DNA of 64,000 bases, from positions 1,119,001-1,183,000 of the forward strand of contig NZ_AP024154.1 in the NCBI RefSeq assembly GCF_015533855.1, given 5' to 3'. Numbering within the stretch: the first letter of the stretch is position 1; every line of letters starts with the position of its first letter. Source of the stretch: Echinicola sp. 20G (GTDB lineage Bacteria > Bacteroidota > Bacteroidia > Cytophagales > Cyclobacteriaceae). A program made the translations under genes and the position numbers. The notes under the pieces were generated by a model, which worked only from the letters and a program-made list of their open reading frames with translations, did no database searches and was not told the DNA's origin. Of the stretch, positions 52,974 through 62,060 are shown piece by piece.

Positions 52974-53021
52974 CTTGTCAACCGGTTTCCTTCAGATCAT
53001 GCCTTGGAACTGATTGACAAG
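52974..53021. promoter_or_regulatory. Inverted repeat near the SSS/fuconate start
   Basis: CTTGTCAA (52974-52981) and TTGACAAG (53014-53021) form an 8-bp inverted repeat, 30-76 bases upstream of the symporter start. The left arm overlaps AACCGGTT (52980-52987), a palindrome with the central CG seen in many LacI-type operators. No regulator gene is present nearby. Confidence 0.4.
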
Positions 53022-53173
53022 CTTAAGGTTGATCAATATACAAACACTAGGCCTAAAGACCTAATACATGTTTAATTTTCTTCAATTTCTTCTCTAGATC
53101 CAAAAGAACAGGAGACGAGAAATAAAGAAACGAAACAAAAAAATTATTAAAATCGAAAATATTTTTCAATTGA

Positions 53174-53242
53174 CATATTCTCAATAATTAAATCATTTTT
53201 TGCTATTCGCCAACAAACTAAATCGTTTAATCTGAGAATATG
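53174..53242. promoter_or_regulatory. Widely spaced perfect 10-bp inverted repeat
   Basis: CATATTCTCA (53174-53183) and its perfect complement TGAGAATATG (53233-53242) are 49 bases apart. Both arms continue toward the centre with a related ATTAAA element. It lies between the divergent symporter and metallopeptidase genes and looks like a pair of facing operators; the binding protein is unknown. Confidence 0.5.
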
Positions 53243-53361
53243 TTTAAAAAAAGCAAAAATTATATAACCATATCCATATTGATTATGTAGATACAAAATT
53301 TTCATTTTATTGGTTTCTTCCCTATTATTACTCCTGACTAACCTTTTAAAACAAATTTATT

Positions 53362-54975
53362 ATGATCAAGAAAAATTTACGTTTTTCTAGACTGGCGGGC
53401 CTATGCCTTTCAGCAGTTACCCTCCTCGGATCTTGTGAGGATGCGGACATGGTCGGATCAGAGAGTCCCGACATTTATCAAAAAAAATTATCTCTTCCTC
53501 ATCAAAAGCAACTTAATGTAATTTACTTCCTTCCAAATGACATGGAACCACATTTGGACTATGAGAGAAGACTTTCCGGTGCGTTAAAACACATGCAAGG
53601 CTATTATGCACAACAATTGCTTTCTCATGGTTTTGGCAACAGGTCATTTGGCTTGGCGGAGCATGACAGTATTCCTGATTATGTAAAAATCAAAATCATT
53701 CATGCCGAAAACGATCACCTTTATTATCCATATTCTAACGGAGGTAATAGAGCAAAAAGAGAAATTGAAGCTTATTTTGCCGAGCACCCTGAGGAGAAAA
53801 CCAGTGAGCATTTCTTGGTATTCATACCTAAACATGACGATGGAACAGGTGTTCCCTTCTATGGCCTTGGTAAGTTTGCCTTTACTCGTGACTATGAAGG
53901 TGGTTACGATATGGACAAATGGGTAGAGGGCGTAGGCTTCCCAACCATCGATGACAAGTGGATCGGTGGAACCATCCATGAATTAGGACATGGCCTTAAC
54001 CTCCCTCATAACCGTCAAAAAGTTTCCGATAACTTCACGGCCATGATGGGCAATGGTAATAGTTCTTACTGGAAGTCACCAAACAGCATCAAATTCACCA
54101 AAGCTTCTGCATTGATCTTGCGATATAACGAACTGTTTACCAACAATGCTCCATTTGAATTCTATCAAGAAGCTCCTGAAGTAGAGATCAAGCATCAAAG
54201 AATTTATGCGGATAGTGAGTACTTATATGTACAGACAAAATTCACAAGTTCTGTTCCGGTAAAAGGAGCTATTGTTTACAATGATCCAAAGACCAATCCA
54301 AATGACGCAGATTATAACGCCATTACTTGGGCAACACGTGACATCATCCAAACGACCAATGCAGATAGTGTATCTTTCAAAATGGCGCTAAGTGATATTG
54401 ATGAGAACTTTAAGGAACATCCTTTCTCTTTGAGATTGGCATTGGTTCATGAAAATGGCAGAATTGTTAAGAATTCCTATCCTTATAATTTCGTTAATGG
54501 AATACCAGATATTGACGTAAATGACATCACTTTTGATGACTACGATAGAACTGACTGGTCAGTAGCAGGTTTCTCTTCGCAAGAAGAATATGCCGCTACA
54601 GGCGCACTACCAGGATTAGCAGAATACATACTAGATGGGGATTATGATACTTTCTGGCATTCTGGTTGGAAAACCAACCCTCCAAAGCATCCGCACTGGA
54701 TTGCTATTGATATGAATGAAACCAAAACTATTCACGGTATTTCTGTTGTTCAAAATCAAAAAAGTACCAATGGAATGTTAAAGGATTTTACTTTGTACGT
54801 TTCTAATGACAATGTAAACTGGACTACTGTAGGTGACTTTACTGCTACCAACTCCATGAGCCGTCAGCAAATTGTCTTGGATACGCCGGTAGCTGCCCAA
54901 TACTTTAAGATCCAAACTTATAATTCATATGGCGGCACCAATGCCAACAGAATTGCAGAAATAGCAGCATTCTAA
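53362..54975 (+). CDS. Metallopeptidase lipoprotein with C-terminal discoidin domain
   Basis: A 537-residue lipoprotein (lipobox LLGSC, Cys 25). The zinc motif H206-E-L-G-H-G-L-N-L-P-H216 is the extended HExxHxxxxxH form of metzincin-like peptidases. The catalytic region spans about residues 45-270. A middle beta-rich region (about 275-395) is followed by an F5/8-type C (discoidin, CBM32-like) domain (about 405-537: ILDGDYDTFWHSGW, PHWIAIDM, FTLYVSNDNVNWTTVGDF). Such a domain often binds galactose- or GalNAc-type glycans, suggesting action on a glycoprotein. It faces the fuconate operon across a shared regulatory region. Confidence 0.88.
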   Translation: MIKKNLRFSRLAGLCLSAVTLLGSCEDADMVGSESPDIYQKKLSLPHQKQLNVIYFLPNDMEPHLDYERRLSGALKHMQGYYAQQLLSHGFGNRSFGLAEHDSIPDYVKIKIIHAENDHLYYPYSNGGNRAKREIEAYFAEHPEEKTSEHFLVFIPKHDDGTGVPFYGLGKFAFTRDYEGGYDMDKWVEGVGFPTIDDKWIGGTIHELGHGLNLPHNRQKVSDNFTAMMGNGNSSYWKSPNSIKFTKASALILRYNELFTNNAPFEFYQEAPEVEIKHQRIYADSEYLYVQTKFTSSVPVKGAIVYNDPKTNPNDADYNAITWATRDIIQTTNADSVSFKMALSDIDENFKEHPFSLRLALVHENGRIVKNSYPYNFVNGIPDIDVNDITFDDYDRTDWSVAGFSSQEEYAATGALPGLAEYILDGDYDTFWHSGWKTNPPKHPHWIAIDMNETKTIHGISVVQNQKSTNGMLKDFTLYVSNDNVNWTTVGDFTATNSMSRQQIVLDTPVAAQYFKIQTYNSYGGTNANRIAEIAAF

Positions 54976-54998
54976 ATTAAAAAATGCTTTATCCATAT

Positions 54999-55037
54999 AA
55001 CACAGCCCAATGAAAATTTGGGCTGTGTTTGTTTTTT
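54999..55037 (+). terminator. Terminator of the metallopeptidase gene
   Basis: AACACAGCCCAA (54999-55010) pairs perfectly with TTGGGCTGTGTT (55018-55029), 7-base loop, followed by a T-run. Confidence 0.9.
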
Positions 55038-55250
55038 ATATTCATTCCAAAACTTATTCCGAATCATTTCTGAATACACCAATCTCTTGGCCTACTTTCA
55101 ATTTATTGAACCGTTCTTATAATTATATTGATGCTGCCATCATTTAAAGCCCTAAATTTAATGGTTTAGGTCAGCCATTAATAAACTTGCCATTCAGGGA
55201 TTTTGACTTCAAAAGTAGAAAAGAATATGAACCCCATAAATTACAATTTC

Positions 55251-58193
55251 ATGAACAAACGTTTTTCACTGTTTCTCCTTTGTGTATTGATGTGCATGCA
55301 CGCTTTTGCACAGGAAGAAAAAGAAACACCTTCTAAAGAACGAAAACCCATTTCTTGGGAAGAAATTTCCAATTGGGAAGCTTTGGTCACCGGCAGCGGA
55401 CAAGTTTCACCAGATGGAAAATGGTTTTCATACACCCTCAAAGAAGTCGAAGGTGATGGCAAACTGATCCTTGAAGCCACTGATGATACCAAGAACAAAA
55501 AAACATACCCAATTGGCGATACTAGCAGGCCCAGAATGGACTTTTCTGAAAATAGCAGATGGCTTGCGTTTATAGAATATCCCAATTTCAAGGACAAGAA
55601 AGATAAATCCAAAGCAAAAAAGCTATTCAATAAGCTTATTTTGCTTGACCTTAAGGAAGACAAGAAAGTGGTCTTTGAAAAAGTACAAAGCTTTACCTTT
55701 AACAATGACGCAAGTTCAATTTTGGCCATTAACCTCAGGAAAGAAGGAGGCAGTGGCAAAGGTTCTGATTTGCTGATCTACCATTTGGAAAATGACACCA
55801 AACAAAATATTGGTAACGTTTTGGAGTTTTCCTTCAACAAATCTGGAAAATACCTGAGCTACACAGTCGATGCAGCCAATCAGTCTGGTAATGGCATTTA
55901 CTTGTTTGATGTTGACAACAACCGTACTCATGTACTTGAAAGTGATGAAGCAAGCTTCAAATCTATCCATTGGACAGAAGAAGGAGATGGTTTCGCTGCA
56001 CTCAAAATGACAAAGGATAAAAAGTACAAGCAAGAGCTAGGTGCTGTGATAGGTGTTAAGAATCTTTCCTCTCCAGAAGTAATTGTCTACAACCCCAAAG
56101 AAGACAGCATTAGCTTTCCCGACAAATACACCATTAGCCCGAACCAAAGGCCAAGCTGGTCTGATGACCTTAGTCAATTATTTTATGGTATCCATGATTT
56201 AGAGTTGGCCAAAAAGCCTGAAGAGAAGAAGCCTGAGGTAAACAAGGATTCTTTAAAAGCGCTGGAAACTGAAAAAATTGCTTCATTAAGAGCTGACACG
56301 ACCATTAAATCAATGGCCGATCTGAAAAAAGCATTATCCAAAATAGAAAGAGCAAATGCCACCCCTAAAAAACAGCCTAACAATGCCGATAAACCTAATA
56401 TGACCATTTGGCATTGGAAAGATGATCAATTGCAATCAAGACAGGAAAAGTTGGAAAGCAGTGAAAAGAGAAAGAGCCTTTACGCAGTTTACAATACGGA
56501 AAACAAAAAACATACAACGCTTCAAGACAGTACCCTTTCCGATTTTATGGTACTGCCAAAGCAGCATTTTGCCATTGCGTCTGATGCTAAACCTTATGAG
56601 CTTCAAAGCAACCTGACCGGAAAAAGTTATAGGGATTTTTACATTATCGATATTGAAAGTGGAGAAAAAACTCTTTGGAAAGAAAAGTTTTACATCCCTT
56701 CAGGAGCCAGCACTCCTAAGGCCTCTCCTGATGGTACCAAATTTTTGTTTGCAGTAGACGGGGATTTCTTTGTTTATGACCTGATCACAAAGGAAGAAAT
56801 TAACCTTACCGCTGACATGGAAACTACATTTGTTAATACGGATGATGACCACAATGTCACTAAGCCAATGAACTATCCTATTGGTTGGGACAGTGAAAGT
56901 AAATATGTCTTGTTAAAAACTGAATGGGACATTTGGCAGGTACCCGTTAATAAAAAGAAAAAGGCCTTGAACTTGACCGTTAATGGTGAAAGTACCCAAA
57001 CGCGCTATCAAGGAAGATTTGGAATTTACCCAGATGAAAAAGGAATAGACCTTAGCAAAAAGCAATATTTCAGAGCATATGGTGAATGGACAAAGAAAAG
57101 TGGTGTCATTAGCTTGGAAGGTAGCAAGTCAGGCCTAAAACCTGGACCAAAAGTATTGGTTTGGGAAGATGCCATGATTGGTCAGTTCACAAAAGCAAAA
57201 GCTGCTGATGCATTTATATACTCTAAAGAAACCTATAATACACCGCCTGCTTATTTCTTGACCAATGCTTCCTTTGAAAACCCTGAAAAGATAACTGATG
57301 ATCCCAAGAAACTAGAAGAATATACTTGGTCTTCTGGCGTGAAACTGGTGGATTATGTTTCTGACAAAGGGGTTAAACTCCAGGGAGCCTTGTTCCTTCC
57401 TGCCGATTATGAAGAAGGCAAGAAATACCCAACCATGGTGTACTATTATGAAAAGCTTTCTTCTGGCCTACATAACTGGACTTCTCCTGATTTTGGCAGA
57501 ACAGGATGGAACCCTAATGTGTACACGAGTAATGGTTACGCAGTATTTATGCCGGACATCACTTATACGCTGGACGATCCAGGCATGTCCGCCGTTTGGT
57601 GTGTGATCCCTGCCGTCAAAGCCGCCATTGAAACAGGCATAATCGACGAGGAAAACATCGGTATACATGGACACTCTTGGGGTGGTTACCAAACTGCTTT
57701 CTTGGTTACCCAAACAGACATGTTCAAGGCAGCAGCAGCGGGGGCAGCCCTTACCAATATGATTTCCATGTATGACCTGATTTATTGGAACTCCGGTAAT
57801 GGTAATATGGCCATCTTCGAATCATCTCAGGGAAGATTTACTGGTGGTCCTTGGGAAAACTGGGAATCTTATGAGCGAAACAGCCCCATTTACCATGTCA
57901 AGGACGTTAATACTCCGCTATTGATGTTGCACAATGACAAAGATGGTGCAGTGGACTTCACCCAGGGATTAGAATACTATAATGCACTGAGAAGGTTACA
58001 AAAACCCGTCGTGATGGTGCAGTACAAAGGTGAAAATCACGGTATTGCCAAATTGGAAAACAGAAAGGACTACAGTGTCCGTATGATGGAATTCTTTGAC
58101 CATCACCTAAAGGGCAAACCAGCACCAGAATGGCTTGAGTCAGGAGTCAAAGCCATTGATTTGGATGACCACTTGAAAGAAAGAGCTTTTTAA
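55251..58193 (+). CDS. Prolyl oligopeptidase (S9) family serine peptidase
   Basis: A 980-residue exported peptidase with a signal peptide (about 1-20, ending AFA). The N-terminal ~640 residues are beta-propeller-like (SPDGKWFSYTL, SPDGTKFLFAVDGDFF). They are interrupted around residues 330-395 by a low-complexity lysine/glutamate-rich segment (KKPEEKKPEVNKDSLK). The C-terminal alpha/beta-hydrolase has the nucleophile S809 in G-H-S-W-G-G-Y-Q, the acid in LHNDKDGAVDF and the histidine in GENHGI. I chose the ATG at 55251 (MNKRFSLFL) because it begins the signal peptide. It probably trims peptides in the periplasm. Confidence 0.92.
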   Translation: MNKRFSLFLLCVLMCMHAFAQEEKETPSKERKPISWEEISNWEALVTGSGQVSPDGKWFSYTLKEVEGDGKLILEATDDTKNKKTYPIGDTSRPRMDFSENSRWLAFIEYPNFKDKKDKSKAKKLFNKLILLDLKEDKKVVFEKVQSFTFNNDASSILAINLRKEGGSGKGSDLLIYHLENDTKQNIGNVLEFSFNKSGKYLSYTVDAANQSGNGIYLFDVDNNRTHVLESDEASFKSIHWTEEGDGFAALKMTKDKKYKQELGAVIGVKNLSSPEVIVYNPKEDSISFPDKYTISPNQRPSWSDDLSQLFYGIHDLELAKKPEEKKPEVNKDSLKALETEKIASLRADTTIKSMADLKKALSKIERANATPKKQPNNADKPNMTIWHWKDDQLQSRQEKLESSEKRKSLYAVYNTENKKHTTLQDSTLSDFMVLPKQHFAIASDAKPYELQSNLTGKSYRDFYIIDIESGEKTLWKEKFYIPSGASTPKASPDGTKFLFAVDGDFFVYDLITKEEINLTADMETTFVNTDDDHNVTKPMNYPIGWDSESKYVLLKTEWDIWQVPVNKKKKALNLTVNGESTQTRYQGRFGIYPDEKGIDLSKKQYFRAYGEWTKKSGVISLEGSKSGLKPGPKVLVWEDAMIGQFTKAKAADAFIYSKETYNTPPAYFLTNASFENPEKITDDPKKLEEYTWSSGVKLVDYVSDKGVKLQGALFLPADYEEGKKYPTMVYYYEKLSSGLHNWTSPDFGRTGWNPNVYTSNGYAVFMPDITYTLDDPGMSAVWCVIPAVKAAIETGIIDEENIGIHGHSWGGYQTAFLVTQTDMFKAAAAGAALTNMISMYDLIYWNSGNGNMAIFESSQGRFTGGPWENWESYERNSPIYHVKDVNTPLLMLHNDKDGAVDFTQGLEYYNALRRLQKPVVMVQYKGENHGIAKLENRKDYSVRMMEFFDHHLKGKPAPEWLESGVKAIDLDDHLKERAF

Positions 58194-58210
58194 AACTTAA
58201 TCAGTTGATT

Positions 58211-58258
58211 AGCCAATGGGTTAAAATTCTTAGGAGCTTTATCCCATTGGCTTTTTTT
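58211..58258 (+). terminator. Terminator of the S9 peptidase gene
   Basis: AGCCAATGGG (58211-58220) pairs perfectly with CCCATTGGCT (58243-58252), followed by a run of Ts; the loop is 22 bases. The arm sequence AGCCAATGGG also occurs in the fecR-susC hairpin at 37889. Confidence 0.85.
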
Positions 58259-58432
58259 AATGTCAATTTTTTTTGAACTTACTGTTCATGAGCCCTTATT
58301 GATAGAACATTTACCAAAAAATGGAATTGATTTACCAAGTTTGATGTTATTTTTCAACTATTCCATTATTCAAATTACTTGAGGTAGCTCTAGTGAAACA
58401 GGTTTGACACATTATTAGATTTTTAAGTTTTG

Positions 58433-59122
58433 ATGAAGAAGATTGGCCTACTTTGTATATTAAGCCTTATGGCTCATTTTGCCTATTCCCAATATTGGGA
58501 GTTTGAAAAGCCGGACTATGAGCAAATCAGAACGCACATCAATGATGATCATTCTGATTTCCATTTTCCAAAGTTAATGACAAGATTTTTGAAGGCTGAT
58601 AGCACTATGAGCCTTGAAGAAAAAAGGCATTTGTACTATGGGTTTGTATTCCACGAAGACTATTCACCCTATGGCATCCCCAAATACAAAGATAGCTTGG
58701 AAACTGTACTTCAGAAGACCGAACACAATCATACAGATCTGAAGAAAATCATCCAATATGGAGATTCTATTTTGGCAGAAAACCCTTTTGACCTGACGGT
58801 AATGAATTACCAGCTTTATGCATACGAAAATTTAGGAGATTCTTCGAATTTTCAAGCCAAAATAATTCAGATGGAAACGGTTTTTGATGCACTGTTAAGC
58901 TCTGGAGATGGAGCTTCGAAAAAGACCGCTTTCTATGTGATCGATACATCCCATGAGTATGATTTAATAGATGTCCTTGGTTTTAAATTTGAAGGACCTC
59001 AAAGTTTAACCGAGCATTTTGATTACTTGAAAGTAGCCAATAATGACATTGGACTGGAAGGTATGTATTTTGACATCAGCCCTTGCCTAAATTCACTTTC
59101 AAAAAGTTACAGCAAAAAATGA
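58433..59122 (+). CDS. DUF4919-like exported protein
   Basis: A 229-residue protein with a signal peptide (ending AYS). Conserved-looking segments are YYGFVFHEDYSPYG near residue 74 and the C-terminal GMYFDISPCLNSLSKSY, matching my memory of the DUF4919 family of Bacteroidota. It is helical and may contain a TPR-like region (about 95-145). No enzymatic function is known. It stands alone between the S9 peptidase and sulfatase 5, both on the same strand. I chose the ATG at 58433 over a TTG one codon earlier. Confidence 0.8.
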   Translation: MKKIGLLCILSLMAHFAYSQYWEFEKPDYEQIRTHINDDHSDFHFPKLMTRFLKADSTMSLEEKRHLYYGFVFHEDYSPYGIPKYKDSLETVLQKTEHNHTDLKKIIQYGDSILAENPFDLTVMNYQLYAYENLGDSSNFQAKIIQMETVFDALLSSGDGASKKTAFYVIDTSHEYDLIDVLGFKFEGPQSLTEHFDYLKVANNDIGLEGMYFDISPCLNSLSKSYSKK

Positions 59123-59267
59123 TGCTTTAGTTGAGATTATAAAGAGTAAAGGACCCATGTGCGTATATCTCTGGAATTCGCATTGGGCAAAAGTCTAAAT
59201 GCTTCATATTCACAAGAATTAACTTTGGAAATATTTGATTTTTGGGGCATATGGTCTAAATTTGATC

Positions 59268-60857
59268 ATGGCTAAAAAATCTCTTATTTTCATTTTTGTA
59301 GTTAAAATCATAGTATTATTCCTTGTTGGATTCAATAATTTACCGGAAAAGGAAAAACATCCTAATATAATCCTCATTTACGCCGATGATTTGGGGAAAG
59401 GATTATTGAGCCATGAAGGTCAGAAGTATATCAGCACTCCCCATATAGATCAATTAGCCAAAGAGGGAATAAGATTTACCAATGCCACCGGAAGTATGTT
59501 ATGTGCTCCGGCTAGGGCAGCCTTGATATCAGGACTGCATGACTGTCACGAGGAGGCTTTTGAAGTGAGCAGAGGACAGCTTTACAAAAACATCAGTACG
59601 GGAAAATACACACACGAGGAAATTGAAAACATGATCAATCAGGGATTGAGCCCTATTCCATCAGATCAAACTTTCCTTGGCCAGATTGCTCAAAAAGCAG
59701 GTTATAAAACTGCTCAGTTCGGGAAACTGGAATGGGGTTTCTCGGCCTCACATCATCAAATGAAAAGACATGGTTGGGATCATTACCTAGGATACCTTGA
59801 CCATAATAGGGCCCATGGATTTTACCCTCCTTTTCTTTTTGAAGATGGCCAAATGATACAAATACCTGGCAACACAAGACTGGATTGTGGCAAAAGTATA
59901 GAGATGGAAACACCTGCTGCCTATCAAGAAAGATGGGACATGACAGGGAAGGAAACGTATTCCCAAAATCTTTTCATGGAGAATGTTTTAGCGTTTATCA
60001 GATCAAATAGGGAGAATCCTTTCTTCTTGTACTTTCCAACACAATTGCCACATGGTCCAGTGGCTATTCCCAAAGTACATCCAGAGATTGCCAAAATAGA
60101 TGAGCTCACCCAAATCGAAAAAGAGTATGCCTCAATGGTCAAACTTTTGGATGACAATGTAGGCCAGATCATGGCTGAACTGGAGAAACAGGGGATTGCG
60201 GAAAACACCATGGTTATTTTTACTTCAGATAATGGCCACGAAATCTATTATACACAACAGGATAGAGTCCTCAAACCCTACACAAATATGGAAACGGGTG
60301 AACGCTTTGACAACCTTGATCATAAATATTACAGTGAGCTGGCAGGTGATATATTTGACGGAAATGATGGTAGGGCTGGAATGAAAAGAAGTAACTTGCA
60401 AGGAGGATTGGAAGTGCCTTTGATCGTAAACTGGCCCGGAAAAATAAAGCCTGGAAGCAGTTCAGATCTTTTAGTCACCAACTACGATTTTCTTCCTACA
60501 TTAGCCGCAATAGTCGGTTTTGAAGAAAAATTCACTACAGATGGAGTTTCCTTTTTACCCACTCTTTTAGGAAAAGATCAGCAGAAAAAACACAAGTATA
60601 TAGTTCATTCTTCCTTTGAGGGACCTACCCTTATCACAAAGGAGGGATGGAAAATAAGGTATTTTATACAAAAAGATACCTTTGAACTGTTTTACCTTCC
60701 TGATGATTACAAAGAAACTCAGGACTTGTCTGAACAGTATCCGGATAAACTTGCTCATTTGAAATCCGAACTACTCTTGGCTTGTGATGGAGACTTTAAA
60801 AATGGTTGGTATAGATCAGGTGATGAGATTAATGTGGAAAAGAGTTCTAACTTATAA
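59268..60857 (+). CDS. Sulfatase 5 (Cys-type, divergent)
   Basis: A 529-residue S1-family sulfatase. An N-terminal hydrophobic segment (about 4-22) serves as signal or anchor. A-D-D-L-G-K-G is at residues 39-45, and the core C-A-P-A-R-A-A-L-I-S-G-L has the formylglycine Cys at residue 79. The fifth motif position is Arg as required, but Ala replaces the usual Ser/Thr before it. FGKLEWGFS near residue 155 replaces GKWHLG, and FTSDNGHEIYY near 322 is retained. Insertions around 90-125 and 335-375 are larger than in the other four. I chose the ATG at 59268. It is not next to any SusC/SusD pair. Confidence 0.9.
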   Translation: MAKKSLIFIFVVKIIVLFLVGFNNLPEKEKHPNIILIYADDLGKGLLSHEGQKYISTPHIDQLAKEGIRFTNATGSMLCAPARAALISGLHDCHEEAFEVSRGQLYKNISTGKYTHEEIENMINQGLSPIPSDQTFLGQIAQKAGYKTAQFGKLEWGFSASHHQMKRHGWDHYLGYLDHNRAHGFYPPFLFEDGQMIQIPGNTRLDCGKSIEMETPAAYQERWDMTGKETYSQNLFMENVLAFIRSNRENPFFLYFPTQLPHGPVAIPKVHPEIAKIDELTQIEKEYASMVKLLDDNVGQIMAELEKQGIAENTMVIFTSDNGHEIYYTQQDRVLKPYTNMETGERFDNLDHKYYSELAGDIFDGNDGRAGMKRSNLQGGLEVPLIVNWPGKIKPGSSSDLLVTNYDFLPTLAAIVGFEEKFTTDGVSFLPTLLGKDQQKKHKYIVHSSFEGPTLITKEGWKIRYFIQKDTFELFYLPDDYKETQDLSEQYPDKLAHLKSELLLACDGDFKNGWYRSGDEINVEKSSNL

Positions 60858-60974
60858 TCACCCTTACAATTACTTGGAAAATCCATTCAGATAATAGGAG
60901 GACGTAAAGTGTCTCCAATTTTCTCCTGAGTCATATTTTAGTTAAATTGATGATTAGATCCAAATCATCAATTT

Positions 60975-61496
60975 ATGATAAAGCACCTTTTTATATTATT
61001 GCTTTCAGTGATGATCTGCCAGCTATCTTTGGCTCAATCCCAAGATTGCTCTTGTTGCTCTGAGGAGCATCAACAGTTTGATTTTTGGCTTGGAAGCTGG
61101 GATGTTTTTGATCCTTCAGGGAAGAAAGTTGGAGAAAATATCATAGTTAAGTTGGAAAATGGCTGCCTCATCCAAGAACAGTGGACAGGAACTAGTGGTG
61201 TAACTGGAAGGAGTTACAATTTTTATGATCCCTCAGATGATTCTTGGAATCAAATTTGGGTAGATAATCAAGGCAATAACCTCCAGCTTAAGGGAAAAGC
61301 CCAACCTAACAAAATGATACTTAAAAGCAGCCCTGATCGGAATGGCCAAGGCCAAACTATCATTAACAGAATTACCTGGACGCTAAATTCAGATAATACC
61401 GTAAACCAGATTTGGGAAGTTCTTGATAAAGACCAGAACGTCTTGCAAACAGCATTCAATGGTATTTACAAAAAACAAACAAATAAACCCCACTAA
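60975..61496 (+). CDS. Exported DUF1579-like protein
   Basis: A 173-residue protein with a signal peptide (about 1-20, ending SLA), then CSCCSEEHQQFDFWLGSWDV, which matches the opening of DUF1579-type proteins, a lipocalin-like beta-barrel group. NGCLIQEQWTG and SYNFYDPSDDSWNQIWVD continue the pattern. The cysteines directly after the signal peptide could bind metal. The function is unknown. It heads a four-gene series: the BstA-like gene starts one base after its stop. Confidence 0.75.
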   Translation: MIKHLFILLLSVMICQLSLAQSQDCSCCSEEHQQFDFWLGSWDVFDPSGKKVGENIIVKLENGCLIQEQWTGTSGVTGRSYNFYDPSDDSWNQIWVDNQGNNLQLKGKAQPNKMILKSSPDRNGQGQTIINRITWTLNSDNTVNQIWEVLDKDQNVLQTAFNGIYKKQTNKPH

Positions 61497-61497
61497 G

Positions 61498-62049
61498 ATG
61501 ACCACAGAAGAATTAGAAAAACTCAAGTATCCCATCGGGCCATTTTATGAGCCCAAAAACATCGATGATCAACTAATCCAAACATGGATCGAAGCTATAA
61601 GTAGCTTTCCGATTAGAATGAAAGACCTCACCGAAAAATTAGGTTCAGAAGAGCTCAATTGGAAATATAGACCAGAAGGCTGGTCCATCAAGCAAGTTGT
61701 ACATCATTGCGGCGACAGCCATCTTAATAGTATTATTCGATTCAAACTAGCCCTCACTGAGGACACTCCATCCATCAAACCTTACCACGAGGCAAAGTGG
61801 GCCGAGCTTGAAGATTCATTAGAAGATGATATTACTTATTCTTTGAAATTGCTGGAGGGGCTTCATCATAGATGGGTAAAATTGCTCAAAAGTTTGTCCA
61901 AAGAACAGTTGAAAAGGACTTTCTATCATCCGCAGCAGCGTCGGGAAATCAATCTTGCAGAGACGATTGGTATCTATGCATGGCATTGCAATCACCACTT
62001 GGCTCATGTACGTCAAGCATTGGATGCTAAAGGAGATTATAACATTTAA
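61498..62049 (+). CDS. YfiT/BstA-like thiol transferase (DinB fold)
   Basis: A 183-residue DinB/YfiT protein. Metal-binding histidines appear in S-I-K-Q-V-V-H-H-C-G-D-S-H near residues 62-74 and in W-H-C-N-H-H-L-A-H-V near residues 163-172, the pattern of the YfiT bacillithiol transferases (BstA). This family conjugates bacillithiol to electrophiles in the cytoplasm. Whether this organism makes bacillithiol cannot be read from the window. The opening YPIGPFYEPK and TWIEAISSFP are also typical. I chose the ATG at 61498, one base after the previous stop; a longer frame overlaps that gene. Confidence 0.88.
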   Translation: MTTEELEKLKYPIGPFYEPKNIDDQLIQTWIEAISSFPIRMKDLTEKLGSEELNWKYRPEGWSIKQVVHHCGDSHLNSIIRFKLALTEDTPSIKPYHEAKWAELEDSLEDDITYSLKLLEGLHHRWVKLLKSLSKEQLKRTFYHPQQRREINLAETIGIYAWHCNHHLAHVRQALDAKGDYNI

Positions 62050-62060
62050 ATTTAATTATT

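Larger units (their letters stand above)
52946..53361. other. 416-base divergent regulatory spacer
   Basis: No gene seen between the symporter (minus) and metallopeptidase (plus) genes. It contains the two inverted repeats listed separately. No good TAnnTTTG promoter was found on either strand. Confidence 0.5.

Noticed and set aside
55241..55759. A 172-codon minus-strand open frame opposite the S9 peptidase
   Set aside because: It is fully antisense to a well-supported gene, has no domain pattern, and its leucine/serine-rich composition is what the opposite strand of such a gene gives.
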